This document shows, piece after piece, positions 37,149-49,649 of a DNA stretch of 64,000 nt. Position numbers and translations under genes: made by a program. Below the pieces are notes generated by a model, which saw nothing but the letters and a program-made list of their open reading frames with translations, was not told the origin of the DNA and did no database searches. The DNA lies in contig JANJXV010000016.1 of NCBI GenBank assembly GCA_024803745.1, forward strand, positions 42,197,001-42,261,000, in the 5' to 3' direction. The stretch's first letter is position 1. Each line of letters starts with the position of its first letter. The DNA comes from Megascapheus bottae (taxonomy: Eukaryota; Chordata; Mammalia; Rodentia; Geomyidae).

Positions 37149-39050
37149 TGGATTTAAACTTCTATGAATCATAAATGTTAATCAGGGCCACCATGGCTAG
37201 TAAATCAATGTGAGAAGTGGTTTTGAGATTCTTTGAGGTAAGCATATGACCCTGCAAACACCATGGAATATCCCTTCTCGTTGCATTAGAGCCAGCTAGC
37301 AGCTGAAACTTAGAAAGGTGCTTTCTATGTACGGAGGGTGTCACTTAGAGAGAAAGGCCAACATCAGTTTTGAAATACTACCCTTTCTACTCCAGAGAGT
37401 TGCCAGCTGCCTTGAATTTCTTTATAGCAGATCACGTACCATAAATCTATGAACTACAAATGCATTTTACCATAAATAACCCGGACAAGCCAGGTTTATC
37501 ATGCTCTGTAGATAGAGGTTGTCCAGAATTCCTAATAGCTTATTTGGAATGAGAAATGCTTGTGGGTTTTTGTTGTTGCTGCTGTGTGTGTCCATCTTCT
37601 TTTTCTGGTCTTATCTGAGAAATGCAGGTGACTTATTCCCCATTCAAATTGATGTGTGAAGAGCTAATGGGAGTCAGTGGGGCTGTGCACTTCTGAATTT
37701 CAGTACAGTACTAGAATTTCCAAGCCACTTTGGGATGTGGGGACATCATGGGGCAGCATCAATTAACTCCTCGCATATCACTTTCTCTTTTGTGACATCT
37801 ACTTCATTCTAACTATAGTGCTTTCAAGAGAATTAAGGAGAGAAATACCTATATAAAGTATACAGAATGGTACCTCATATGAATAACATTTGATAACAGA
37901 TGTTCATAATGAATTCGTTTATGCAAGATTAAATGTTTCTGGTTGTCTTTACAGTGAGACCAAGATTTTCTTATTTTTCATCTCTTCAAAACTAGTGAAA
38001 TTAGATATATGTGTTAAGACAAACAAAAAAATCAGTGCTCTGAAAAATTCCAGATGGGAGAAATGCCAGGAATGTTTTGTGGAACCTGACTTTCATCATA
38101 AGCTGTGGTTTACCTGATTAAACTGGAGAAATTCATCTTTCCCAAGTTCAACCACAGACTGCAGGAAAACACAGTTTAAACAGACCCCAGACCGAGTCAC
38201 ATCAGTCCACTCTACCGGCAAAATCACATTGTCTGCTTAAGATAAAAATCAGATGGTAGTTGACTCCAACTAGATTGAAACTCTCATCACCAGGTGATGA
38301 GATTTAATTCCAACTCAGTCAAAATTGAGGTTATATATTTTTAACTTTCCAAGCACTGTGGCTGATTAGTTAGAATTTAAGTTATTAACACTGAGTCTCT
38401 AGGCACTCCTTGAAGAATCTCAATAAAAAGTTTGAATGGTATATTTTTGTTGGGGGGGAGTAAAATTTAGGGGCTTAGAGAATTCATAATGGTTCAAATG
38501 TGTGACTGGGGAAGGCACTTAACGCAGGTGAGGCAGAGGAAATGACCCTCTTCAAACCCTTTCCATGCTTTGCCCCTGAAATATAATCTTCCCCAGTGCT
38601 GATACTCTGTAAAGAGGGACTGCGTGTGCATTAGAAATGCTTGCATCTAGCAATTAAATTCCTCAGGTTACAAAGTTTGCATTGCAGAACAATGTTATTT
38701 AATATCATTTTCTAATGGGAACTTTAATTAGGCAAGGGAGGTTGTCATAACTTAAGGACAAGTATCTCAAGAAAAATTTAAAAATGTCACTTTTGAAGGC
38801 ACCCTCATCTCTGGTCTGCTAAGCACATGAGAGATCCTGGAAGGGAGGGTTTGCTAGCAGAATCAATGACACAGGCTGGAAGGCTGGTAGGACAGGAAAG
38901 GACTGTGGTGGACACACAGACACAATAATTTGAAATGTGCTACCTCCCCTAGTCTTGAGAAAAGAGAAAATGTCTGGGATAAAATGATTAACTCTAGAAA
39001 AGGAGCACAAAGGCAACACATTTGTTCTTTCTCCTCTTTCTTATTTAGGG
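37149..39050. other. Intergenic DNA, no gene seen
   Basis: AT-rich, no recognised repeat. A G-run occurs near 38451-38458. Confidence 0.5.
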
Positions 39051-39190
39051 CTGGTGCTGTGGAATTTGTGTCAGGCCTCCAGCTCCATTTTTTGCTGGTT
39101 AATTAATCCTACACTTTTCCGGCTTCAAATCGTAATCTTTTAAGTCATCTCCTCGTGGCAAGCTGGCTTATAGGTGTGAGCCAACAGAGT
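39051..39190 (-). repeat. Diverged B1-like SINE fragment, antisense
   Basis: 'TTTTCCGGCTTCAAATCGTA' and 'CTTATAGGTGTGAGCCAACA' recall the complement of the B1-like head; strongly decayed. Confidence 0.45.
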
Positions 39191-41340
39191 TAGACTTTAG
39201 CACACTATTTTTTAAAAGAATCTACATTTAATGTCATTCAGCACTGTTCATCTTCTTTCAACACAAAAATATTTTCCTTTCAGAAGATTAAGCAAATATA
39301 TCTGATTAAAAATGTTTATAGGAATTAACAATAATGACCTACTTAAGCAATTGTCTCTGAAAAAAATTTAACAAATAAAGCTACTATATATGAGAAGCAA
39401 AAATCTAAAATGACCAGCGTATGATTCTGTTGAACTGATATGCATTTCAGAATGGCATGGACATATCACTCAAAACTGATAAGGTTTTAACACTTCTAAA
39501 TTTTTATATTTTGAGTATGATTTTGTTTGAAGGTACAGTTTTCTAGCTCAGTTTAAGTTAAATAACTATCATTATTTTAATTGTATCTATCATAACCTGC
39601 AGTATAACTGTACACGTATACAATGAGTAGAGATCAAATTACTGTGGTTTGCATATCTAGCTGCCTAATTAAAAGAACTATACATGATAATCAGATAATT
39701 TTGTAGGTAACATGATATTTCAATACATGCATCGATCAATTCATGCATGCATTGATCAAATCAATACACATTACTTGTGAAGCACTTAAACTAGACAGTG
39801 AATCAGAATTTTACTCCATCTTCCTTTCTCATTCAAAAAATTTTACAAATACATATACACGTAGTACCAATTAGACAGCTACATATGTAAAAGTAAATAC
39901 ATTTAGACAGTGTGCAAGTTCATAAATCAAGTAATAGTAAGGAGTCAGAGTAAGCCAGTGTCAGGCTAGAGCTTCTGTGACAGAGGAAGCTCAATATTTA
40001 AATGTAATTTCTCTATTCGCTTGACACATTTTTATTATCAATTATGTATAGCCCATTTAGCAGTTATTTTGGGGATAGGTTGTTCAGCCCAGATGCCTGG
40101 CTTCAGATGTTCAGATTCTAGAAGTCATTAATTTTCTGTTATACACCATCATCAGACTCTGTGTTAACATGGCTTCCAGAATAATTAGCCCCATTTCTAA
40201 CATGTGGTAAAACATTGCAAGCTAACAGACACTTCTGTCTTTGTTTCATCCCACCTGATTGGCCTTTATATTTCTTCTATGTATACTCTTAGTAATCGCT
40301 CAGAAGATGCTGTAAACTGTTTTCTGTTTTTGAGAGTTGATGCCTTTCTTTCAGTTGTCTCAACTTATTGAAATCACAGAGAAGGAATAGGCCTCTTTTT
40401 TTGAGGGGGGAGGAATGCCTCTTTCTGATTTATATAAAAGCCTGGCGGCTGAGAGATAGTTTCCCACAAGTACAAGTTGCTAACCACAGGGAAATGCCAT
40501 CTTTGTGACGGCATCTTTGTATCTGCTGTTGATTATGTCATCACTTCTAAACCTCACCAGCACCTTCTTCATTGGCTGTAGCCTGGCTCTTTTTCATTGA
40601 AGCTGAAACTCAGAGAAGACAAACACAAATTTTGTAAAGAAGATGGGCAATTATGAGAAGGCAACTAAATTTGAAGTGCTGGAAAGGTATTGTCATGGTG
40701 ACACAGTTTCGCATCTGCAGTCATGGTAGATGACTGCAAGTGTTCTTGCTATGCATTTGTTTCTGAGTATATGTCAGACAAGTGTCAGCGATGGGGAAAC
40801 AGGATTTCTTGCAAGTATTTCTCTGCCCAGGTGTCCTGTGTAACTCCTGTGCAGGACAATGCAGGAGGCCTGGCATGCCCTGTTCTTTGCTGGTAATGAG
40901 CACCTTGTCAGGAGCAGGACGTGAGGAATTCCTGCCAAGATGGCTTCCACAGTCACATCAGAGAATTCTTGAAGTCAGGACTTCCACTTCAGCCAGAGGA
41001 GCATTTCTTCTTTGCTGGTAAGTTTGCTCCATTGTTTAGGAGGAAATGATTTATTTTGTACAATGTCTCCTAAGGTAGAAAAATATCTTCTAGTATATGA
41101 CCATGTGGTTTGCATATATGAATTGAAAGGTGGAAAGAAGGTGCCTTCATCCATATTTTACAGATGAGGAAACAGTCAACAATGGTCGGTCCTGGGCAAG
41201 TGTCCTCTCCAGGGACAAACGCTAGAGTGGTGATTCCCAGCACTGACTGTGCAGAAGGACCTGGCTGGGTGGGTGGTAGTCACCTTGGTTTCAAAGCTGA
41301 ATTCATCCTTCTTGCTTTTCTCTCTTAGAAATACTTATGA
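39191..41340. other. Intergenic DNA, no gene seen
   Basis: Includes a short near-duplicate of CATGCAT(C/T)GATCAA at 39726-39761. An isolated TATA-like TATATAAAAGCC occurs at 40431-40442. No gene or LTR could be tied to either. Confidence 0.5.
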
Positions 41341-41537
41341 GGGCCGGGAGTTTGGCCTAGTGGCAGAGTGCTTGCCTAGCATGCATGAAAGCCCAGGCTC
41401 GATTCCTTGGTACCACATATATAGGAAAAGCCGGAAGTGGTGCTGAGGCTCAAGTGGTAGAGCTCTAGCCTTGAGAAAGTCCAAGGACAGTGCTCAGGCC
41501 CTGAGTACAACCCCAGAACTAGCACAATTTTTTTTTA
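41341..41537 (+). repeat. tRNA-head composite SINE, near full length
   Basis: Best + strand copy: A box in 'TTTGGCCTAGTGGCAGAGTG', B box 'GGCTCGATTCC', linker 'AAAAGCCGGAAGTGGTGCTG', right monomer 'CAAGTGGTAGAGCTCTAGCC' and 'GGACAGTGCTCAGGCCCTGA', then a T-run. Confidence 0.9.
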
Positions 41538-44494
41538 TTAACATCTCTTGTCAGTTTCCTCATCTGTGCAATTGACATGAACTACAAACATTATTATTCA
41601 TTGTAATATGCATAGCAATCACTAAGATGACCAGGGAAAATGTCGTTAACATCCACAATGGTGCCTGCCATGTGATAACCAGGTGTTTGCTAATCTACCA
41701 CTATCTTGAAATAGTAAACATAGTCAGAAACAAATACTCCATCACGATAGAGCCCTGCTTTTCTACCAACTCATCAGTTACTTTCAGGTGTCTCATGCAG
41801 TGTTTCAGTTTCGCTCCCTCCACTTTTTATTCAACCATGTAAGCACACAGTCTTCGAGGCATTTTTAAGGCACACTTTCTCAAGAGACATAAAGTTAATC
41901 TTCTCTGAACGAAAAGGAAGCAGTCAGTGCATGAAGAACATGACCCCCTGCTTCCACCCTTCCAACCACATTCACCCAGACTCCTCTGGTGTCCAGGCAT
42001 GATGTCCTGAACTCAAATATCCCCCAGATTACACCCACTCTCGGTTTATATGCCAGTGGTGTCCTGTGTGCTTGTTCATGTTGCACTTCTCCCGGGAGAT
42101 TTGCTCAGAAAGTCAAATCACCACGGAGCTCTGATCCAAAATTCTTCCGACTGTTTCCTGATTGCAGTTTCCGCTGTCCTGTATTCACATAACAGTCACA
42201 TATGTCTTGTAGATGATGGATCAGGAACCCAGGCAAGTTTGATGGGTTTTCAAGTACACCCCCTGAGAGCGACTTGCTCGTAATTCTCCTTCTCTTTCCC
42301 CCCATCTTCATTCTTACGATATTCCTTCTCACTGCCTCTTCTCTCTCATCTTCACAGCACTAAAGGAGACACTTATATACAGATCACACAGAATCAAAAA
42401 AGATCTGTCATACTGATGTTACTCTTGGGAAAGTGAATAAAGAATACGGTTTGTATAATGTGATCTAAAAGTGCATTTTATTTTGTATTGAAATGCATAC
42501 ATTTTGGGGTGACTTTTAAGTTTTGTTTCAATAACCTGTGGCTCTTAACAGAAGGCCCTAAAACCAGTTTTCAATGAGTGGACCACAGCAAGGGAGCCTG
42601 TCTCCCTGGTAAGAGAGGTGAGGTGAGGTCAAAGAATGTGTTCACTGATTTCCATGAACACCAGGGGAGGGGTTAAGAATTCCCAAACCCTGGTACAGGA
42701 ACAGAAAACTGCTGGAAGCCACCAAGCAAATGGCAGAGATCTGAACAGGTGGTGTGGATTTTCCTACAGCTGAGGAATGGAAGGCATGCTAAGAGACGAT
42801 GTTCATAGACTTGTTTGAACTATTTGAAGGATATAATTAGGTTAAAGAAATATTTCACAGAACTCAAATTCATAGGGAAAAAATCAGGAGACTTCTGAAT
42901 TAAGGAAGAGCCTTGGATATATTAAACTCGAATTCTGATTTTAAAAAAAATAACACTTCTAGCTATCCAAATGGTATATTTATTTTTACTTACTGAATCT
43001 TTAGAAGGGACAGGTAAAAAGTTAACTAAATAAATAAGGAATTAGAATTAACTCAAGTCTCACTTGTATCCATTTATCTGTGAATGACTTCTTGCTGCTT
43101 CTTCACATCATATAATGAGTGATAACCAGAAGCAAACCCCTAGATGCAGCGTACACACTCTCCTCACGTATTAGACACATTCCAAACCCACTTTTCAACT
43201 CATGTGACTAAGAAGTCAGTATTCTAAACATTTCATTTATTTAACTTCCCTCTAGAACTGGAAACTGATACCATTAATTATTATCATGGATAAACTTGAT
43301 AAAAGCCATCATTTATTTCACCACCCAAACAGGAGTGCATTACTGGCTACATTAGCAATGGTGAGGAAACAATGATGCAACTTATTTTGATATTCTGAGA
43401 GCATGAGGAATCATTCAAGGACTGAAAACAAGGCAAAACAAAGAAAGTGTTGGTTGTGAAGAAAGCCTCACTTCCTAAGGGGAGACTATAGAAACAGTGG
43501 ATGTGGAAGAGTGAATGAATATGCAAGGATTGTCAAACATTTGACTTTTGAAACAGTAAGAATTACAGCTTTTTGGAAGGATTTCAGCCCCACGACGTAT
43601 TTTTAGTAGGAAAATTCAGGTGAAACAGCCCAGCCAGTATCTCTGCAATGAAGGCTGATATTCTTTAAAGATCTAATAATTTAGTCTCCTACTACATTTA
43701 TAGTTACATTTTAATTACCCCATGAAATCAGAAATTATTCTTGATATCAAGTGTCATGTCTATTTTGCAAGACATTGCATAAGATCAGCACGTATGGAAA
43801 AATAGGTACGAAAAATCAGAGTTCCATGTCAGCCCCTCAATCTTGAATTAAGCAACTGAAATGCTCATGGCTCACAGTACCAGGTTCAACGTAAGGACTC
43901 ACAGAACTTGCATGCATTTATACCACTAAGATTTTGGGAAACATAAATCCAAGCACTGAAAAAAAAAACACGTTTATTCAATTAAGATGGTGAGCTAACT
44001 TAATACCTTATTTAAAAGGGAAACTCTTTTGGAATAGGACATGATTACCATCCTATTTTAATTCACTTCATAAACAAAACATGACAATTGATTAAAAATA
44101 AGCTGATTTAAAATTTGAAGCCTCTCCTCCCTTTACTTATAGGTGTCACCAACTTTTGAATGTAGATCAAATGTTCTTCAGGGGATATAAAACAGTGTGC
44201 ATTGAAATACTTCAATGCAGATTTTTGAATTGGCACCTCAAGGGGTTCTCCAGAGAGCAGCCTCAAGTTTTGCTGGTACAAAACCTTGAACTCCAAGGTT
44301 CAGTGCAGAAAATAATTCCCATAGCGGCATGTATCTGGAACTGTGCCACAGCTTTACCAAATTTCCTCTACTGATCACTTGGTGAATAGTTTTGGCATCA
44401 CCATTGAGGATGCCTATTCTTTATTTGGAATATTTTTATTATCCCATGTACTTATTAAATATGTGTATATGTATATGCCCCTACATACATAATA
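41538..44494. other. Intergenic DNA, no gene seen
   Basis: No supported feature. Overlapping 63-77-codon frames near 41.9-42.3 kb on both strands lack motifs. Confidence 0.5.
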
Positions 44495-44516
44495 CATATA
44501 TATATATATATATATG
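44495..44516 (+). repeat. (TA)n run
   Basis: Short alternating TA tract preceded by CATA-type repeats. Confidence 0.9.
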
Positions 44517-45450
44517 AGCTACTCCTCTTAATGACTCCACTCAGTTTAGCTTGATGTTATATTACTGAAATATCCCTCCATGGATTTCAGTGCCAATGTT
44601 TTCCTAAGGAGAAAACAGGATCATATCACTTTGTATATCTGGAAAGATTGTGGAGGGGCACTGAGCACCTTGTGAATAACTACAGGACATAGAAATGACA
44701 GTTTATAAACTTAATTTTTCTTCTAGTCATCACTGCTATTATGAACGGAAACTCTAGGTACTTTTATCCTTTTGAGATAGACTTACCTAAAAAGGAATAA
44801 GTGCCTATGAGAAATCCTAGTGATTAAAAAACTTGCTCATATGGCTAATTGGTTAAAAATAATCTTTGGTGCATCTATATTGAATTAAAGGTCATAAAAG
44901 TAAGCATGGGAATGAAGACATCAGTCATGTCAACGTAATGAGGGGTACAATTTTATCACAAGAAAAAATTTACAGAAATCTGCAGCTCAATAATGAAAAA
45001 TAAACTTTATAATGCTCAACGCATTTTCTGTTCATCTGTTTACCCTATCAATTCATGTAAATAATTTTAAGTTGTATTTTGAGTTACTTTTGTAAGTTAC
45101 AGAGTATCCAGAATCTCCAAATTCTTTGATCTTTCTCCTACAAAATGACATGATTTTCTATTTACTTGTTTATGTTACCACAGGTGAAAATGGCTTTCTA
45201 CTAGGGATATATGATAATGATTTATCCATCTGGTTTGTAAGACCTGACAGAATTGCAAACTATGAATTATAATAGGCTGGGTTTCTTTTCTGCTTAAAGA
45301 ATTCAGTCCTTTGGAAACTGTGGGTAAACAGATTGATGAACCTCACAGTGCTGGAAAGTCACTGTCTTAATATACATTTAACATTTGAAAAGTGCATCCA
45401 CTTACTTGCATTTTATAGTGAGTGTTCAATTCAACAGAGATTGTATAAGC
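44517..45450. other. Intergenic DNA, no gene seen
   Basis: AT-rich sequence with no motif recognised. Confidence 0.5.
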
Positions 45451-45692
45451 TTTTTTTTTTTAAGTGTGTGTGGGTCGTGGGACTTGAACTCGGCCTGGGT
45501 GCTGTCCCTGAGCTCTTCAGCTCAAGGCTACCACTCTACCCCTGAGCCAAGCCCCATTTCCCATTTTCTAGAGGTTAACTGGAGATAAGAGTCTCAGTCC
45601 TTTTGTGCCTGGGCTGGCTTTGAACCTTGATCCTCAGATCTCAGCCTCCTGAGTATCTAGGATTACAGGTGTGAACCACCACATCCAGGTGT
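45451..45692 (-). repeat. Composite SINE, B1-like head, antisense
   Basis: T-rich tail complement, 'GGACTTGAACTCGGCCTGGG', 'GAGATAAGAGTCTCAGTCC', 'CTCAGCCTCCTGAGTATCTA' and 'GGATTACAGGTGTGAACCAC'. All parts present. Confidence 0.85.
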
Positions 45693-47500
45693 ACAGGCTT
45701 TTAATTGACTTTATCAAACACACTGTAGTCTCTAAGGTTTCATGTGTCACATGGTGCGTGAGTATAAGGCAAACAGTGCTATAATTGGAACCTAAAAGGG
45801 ACGATGATGTCGAAGAAAAGGCTTTTCATTCTAAGGCAGCACACAACGTAATGTTTAGACGTCAAGTATTTAGGTGAAGCAACCTCAACACTGAAGACGG
45901 CTGGGGAAGGCTGGTGGAAATCATGTGTGCGTGGCCGTGTGTCTGTAAGCCAGGTATTCCTTAATCACTCAATAGAAGAAAACATTGCTCTTCACTCAAA
46001 TTAAGAAATTATTGTACATTTTATATATTTATATAAAATTTACAAGGAGCAAGCAAATGGCACAAAGAAATGGGAGAGTAACAGTGATATCTGGAGGATG
46101 CATGCTTTTTGTACAATGTGTCTGACAAAGAAGTTATTTCCCCAACTCAATTATCCAGTATTAACATGCAGGGTATTTTCTCAAACTGTCATATTGCTAA
46201 GAGCTTAATCAAAGACATTTCTACTGTAGAGGAAGAACGGTAAAATACTTGATTCCAAAAATAAAGAAAAAGAAAAAAAGAGAAAAAAAAGCCTATTCTG
46301 AAACTCAGTATCTCCCTTTGATTTAAAAAAAAAAACACAACAAAAAAAGGAACCAGGGATCTATAAGAAAGACCAAAAAGTAAAGTTTTTTTTCTTATTG
46401 CACTCTAGTGACTTTTCACTCTGTTTAATCATAAAGCATTACACGGTATAATCCATAAAACATCTAGCTGCTGTCTACAGGATCCACACGGTCACTTTTC
46501 ATGGTACACGTTCAGAATCACCCCAACACCTACTGCTCTCAGGCAGTGCATATGGTAAAATAAAAAAAAATGCACAGTAACACAAGGCTCATCTGAAATC
46601 TTGTGGTGGCATGTTTGTTTTTTGTTTTTGTTTTTCTCACAGATCACATGATGTACAATTATGTAACAAAGACATAACATGGAAACAAAAGTAAAACTGA
46701 CAGTAGAAAATAAACTGGAGATAGTCTTAGTCAGGGACTCATTTCTTCTTCAAGTTTCCAGTAAACCTCCCAATGGATTTAAAAACTAAGGAACACTTGG
46801 TGGCCAGCAACCAAATCAGGAAATGAAATGTCGTTTTCAACGGGGATGTCTCGTCGGAAGAGTAACAAAGGTCTGTAATTCTCAAGTTTGAATAAAGGCA
46901 GTGGAATGGATTTAGAAATGTGTCCACTTTTCACAATTCACTATAGAATTTTCTTTTCACAGTCCCCATGTTTGTACAAAGAGTTCTTTCTGAAAGCAAA
47001 GCACAGATAAAACATTTTCTCCCAATGAAAAAAATGCATACAAAGACACCAGTTTATCAAGGTACTTTAGAGCCTGGCAATGCACTCAATCTAATTCAAG
47101 AGTAGTAGCTGATAGCCTGGAAGGGTTTGGAGAAGTTTAGCTATCTCGAAAATTTAATTGGAGAACAATTAGGCTGATGCAGATAAAGACTAAGCTGGGA
47201 AAAGGAAGCCGTTGCAATATGGAGACGCGTGGGTGTACACACCCCCACATCAGCTTCCTTCTCACTGGCAAGCTTTCACATTTGATCTGGTAACACTTGA
47301 CCCTGCATGCTGCATTTAAGCTACTTTACGCATGCAAAAAAAATAAGACTTCATAAATTTCATAATACCACCAGACACTTCGTGTTTGACTTTTGAATGG
47401 GAACGCCACATTACAGAAGTAATTACTAGTTTAGGACATCCATCTTAGTTATATTAGGAATGGATGCTCCATTTTTCTTTCTACTCTATAAACACGTGAG
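45693..47500. other. Downstream flank of NETO1, possibly 3' UTR exon territory
   Basis: Repeat-poor sequence with long A-rich patches at 46258-46380. If the splice donor just after the NETO1 stop is used, a non-coding terminal exon could lie here or further left. No acceptor or end could be fixed by eye. Confidence 0.35.
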
Positions 47501-47514
47501 TTTGTTTGTTTGTT

Positions 47515-47566
<52 letters not shown>

Positions 47567-47569
47567 TTT
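47501..47569 (+). repeat. (TTTG)n(TTTC)n microsatellite
   Basis: Three TTTG units pass into about 13 TTTC units. It lies at the tail side of the adjoining antisense SINE, so it probably grew from the SINE's A-rich tail. Confidence 0.95.
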
Positions 47570-47716
47570 GCCAGTCCTGGGCCTTGAACTCAGGGCCTGA
47601 GCACTCTCCTTGGGCTTTCTCAAGGCTAGAGCTTTACCACTTGAGCCATAGCACCATTTCTGGCTTTTCATGAAGGTTAGGCAAGTACTCTACCACTAGA
47701 CTAAACTCCCAGCTCA
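47566..47716 (-). repeat. tRNA-head composite SINE, antisense, internally shortened
   Basis: 'GCCAGTCCTGGGCCTTGAAC' through 'CATTTCTGGCTTTTCATGAA', then 'AGTACTCTACCACTAGACTA'. The B-box part between linker and 'CATGAAGG' is deleted. Confidence 0.85.
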
Positions 47717-47775
47717 AACACTCGAGTTTCTTATGGTGCTTGTTTGAAGACAATTCATTAGGTCCAGTGTCTGTC

Positions 47776-47781
47776 TTTATT
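47776..47781 (-). promoter_or_regulatory. Candidate NETO1 poly(A) signal
   Basis: AATAAA on the - strand, about 280 bases downstream of the NETO1 stop codon. It would end a short 3' UTR of about 0.3 kb. Other downstream signals are possible, and splicing after the stop would bypass it. Confidence 0.35.
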
Positions 47782-48046
47782 TTCAAATATGCTACACTCA
47801 GCTTATGAAGTCAGCATACGTTTAGATGACATTAAAGAACAATGCTGGATGGTAAGAACACAAATTTCTTCTAAAACCAGTCCTCATCATCACTGGATAT
47901 AGCACATGTTTAGTTATGAAGTACAATGCACACATATCACAATAAATAATGAAACATCCCTCAGGCCCTGTGAAGCTATAAGACAACCTCAAGGGAACCA
48001 TACAGAATGGAGGACATAGAGGGGGGAGGAGCCGAGGTATTCGCTT

Positions 48047-48048
48047 AC
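48047..48048 (-). promoter_or_regulatory. Candidate splice donor 11 nt after the NETO1 stop
   Basis: On the - strand GCAAG|GTAAGC follows the stop codon by 11 nt. It matches the 5' splice consensus well. If used, the 3' UTR is split. A stop this close to the junction would not be expected to trigger nonsense-mediated decay. Confidence 0.45.
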
Positions 48049-48059
48049 CTTGCTTTCTT

Positions 48060-48120
48060 TTAGACCCTAGTGGTGTTGTATTCGGATTCATGTTTGCTTA
48101 GAGACCCAATGAGGCAGAAC
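48060..48120 (-). CDS. NETO1: NETO1 terminal coding exon
   Basis: Minus-strand acceptor CACCTTCCAG is followed by G, completing the Arg codon split from the previous exon, then 19 codons FCLIGSLSKHESEYNTTRV and TAA at 48062-48060. This equals the known NETO1 C-terminus as I recall it. The final T-R-V is a class I PDZ ligand; NETO1 is known to bind PSD-95-type scaffolds at excitatory synapses. Splice phase (2 bases upstream plus 1 here) fits the donor at 49649 exactly. Confidence 0.95.
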
Positions 48121-49649
48121 CTGGAAGGTGACAGCTAATCATTCAGCAAATCGTATTTGCACAGAGTACACACAGACATAAACACGCTTACTTAAAAGTA
48201 TTCACACTGAAATTCATAAATAGTTGCTCGTAATGATCGCAATTTTCAAATATTGCTCAAAACTACATGCACAATCAATACAACCAAGATACTGTGGGTT
48301 TTGAGAATGCCTGGCAAATAATCCGGTTAATTCATAAAGCAAATGTAATAGAAGCAAGCATGCCAAACATAGTATAAATAATTTTGTAATTTAACTTCTC
48401 AGTGCCAAAATTTTACTCATTTTATGGCTGATAACATAACATAAATTATTTCATAGGTATGGAAAAATAAACATAAATAAAATGTGTTTTAAAATAATAA
48501 GAAAATGAAATGTGTCCTTCTACAATATTACCTGTATTTATATATAAATATGCAGGCTTTTAGTATACCATACTATTATATGCAATTATGTGGTATGTGG
48601 AAGGTAATTATTTTCATTTTCAGGCATAAACTGGATGTGATACATTGCATAAATCTGTTATTTCTGCCTTAAAATTTCTCAACAAACTAAGATAGCCATC
48701 TGGAGAAGGCAGTTGTTTCCAATCTTAACATATGTAAACATGGATGACGGAGTCACTGTGGCCATGTGGAAGTGAGCTAGCTGGCCATGTCACCTACAGT
48801 ATAAATTGCCAGCATTTTTTGAAAGATTAACTACATGTGCAGAGATGAAAACCAAGTCTCATTGGTATGCGTGAAGTTTCTCTTCACGTATCATGTGCAG
48901 GCGTGTGGGATTGTTCCAGAAGAATAAGGAGTGCTTTGGAAATGGGAAAAGAGGGAAAAGAAGTTGTGACAAAGAGTTCAACCATCACACTGAGGGCAGG
49001 GGAAAGGAGGAGGAGGAGGAGGAGGAGGAGGAGGAGGAGGAGGAGGAGGAGGAGGAGGAGGAGGAGGAGGAGGAGGAAAGGGAGGAAGAGGAGGAGGAAA
49101 GGGAGGAAGAGGAGGAGACGTGGAGGAGGAGGAGAGGAGGAGGAAGAGAGGAGGAGGAGGAAGAGGAGGAGGAGGAGAACAGGAGGAGGAGGAGGAGAAC
49201 AGGAGGAGGAGGAGAACAGGAGGAGGAGGGGGAGAACAGGAGGAGGAAGAGGAGGAGGAGTAGAAAAGGAGGAGGAGTAGAAAAGGAGGAGAAGGAGGAG
49301 TAGAAAAGGAGGAGGGGGAGAAGAAGAACAGGAGGAGGAGGAGGAGAACAGGAGGAGGAGGAGGAGAAGAGGAGGAGGAGGAGGAGAACAGGAGGAGGAG
49401 GAGGAGAACAGGAGGAGGAGGAGAGGAGAAGGAAAGGAGGAGGAGGAGTAGAACAGGAGGAGTAGGAGAAGAACCGGAGGAGGAGGAGGAGAACAGGAGG
49501 AGGAGGAGAGGAGAAGGAAAGGAGGAGGAGGAGGAGGAGGAGGAGAGGAGAAGAGGAGAAGGAGGGAAAGCAAAAGGCAGCAGTCCATGCTGTGCAGAGC
49601 TTTGAGTGTTTAAGTGACAACTGCTCTCAGACACAGGGCGGATACTGAC
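48121..49649 (-). other. NETO1: NETO1 intron before the terminal coding exon
   Basis: A 1,529-bp intron with donor CG|GTCAGT and acceptor TTCCAG|G on the - strand. Positions 48121-49002 are AT-rich with no recognised element. The remainder is mostly the GGA/TCC tract, ending about 80 bp from the donor. Confidence 0.9.
49003..49570 (+). repeat. (GGA)n/(TCC)n tract, ~570 bp, in a NETO1 intron
   Basis: Near-pure GGA repeats at 49005-49077 pass into GGA blocks broken by GAAAG, GAACA and TAGAA units. Some larger units recur (GGAGGAGGAGGAGAACA), suggesting higher-order duplication. Purines are on the + strand, so the NETO1 pre-mRNA carries a UCC-rich pyrimidine run here. Long Glu, Arg, Pro, Leu and Ser frames across it are artefacts. 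Confidence 0.97.

Noticed and set aside
40431..40442. TATA-like TATATAAAAGCC as a promoter
   Set aside because: No initiator, GC-rich context, gene or LTR ends could be linked to it.
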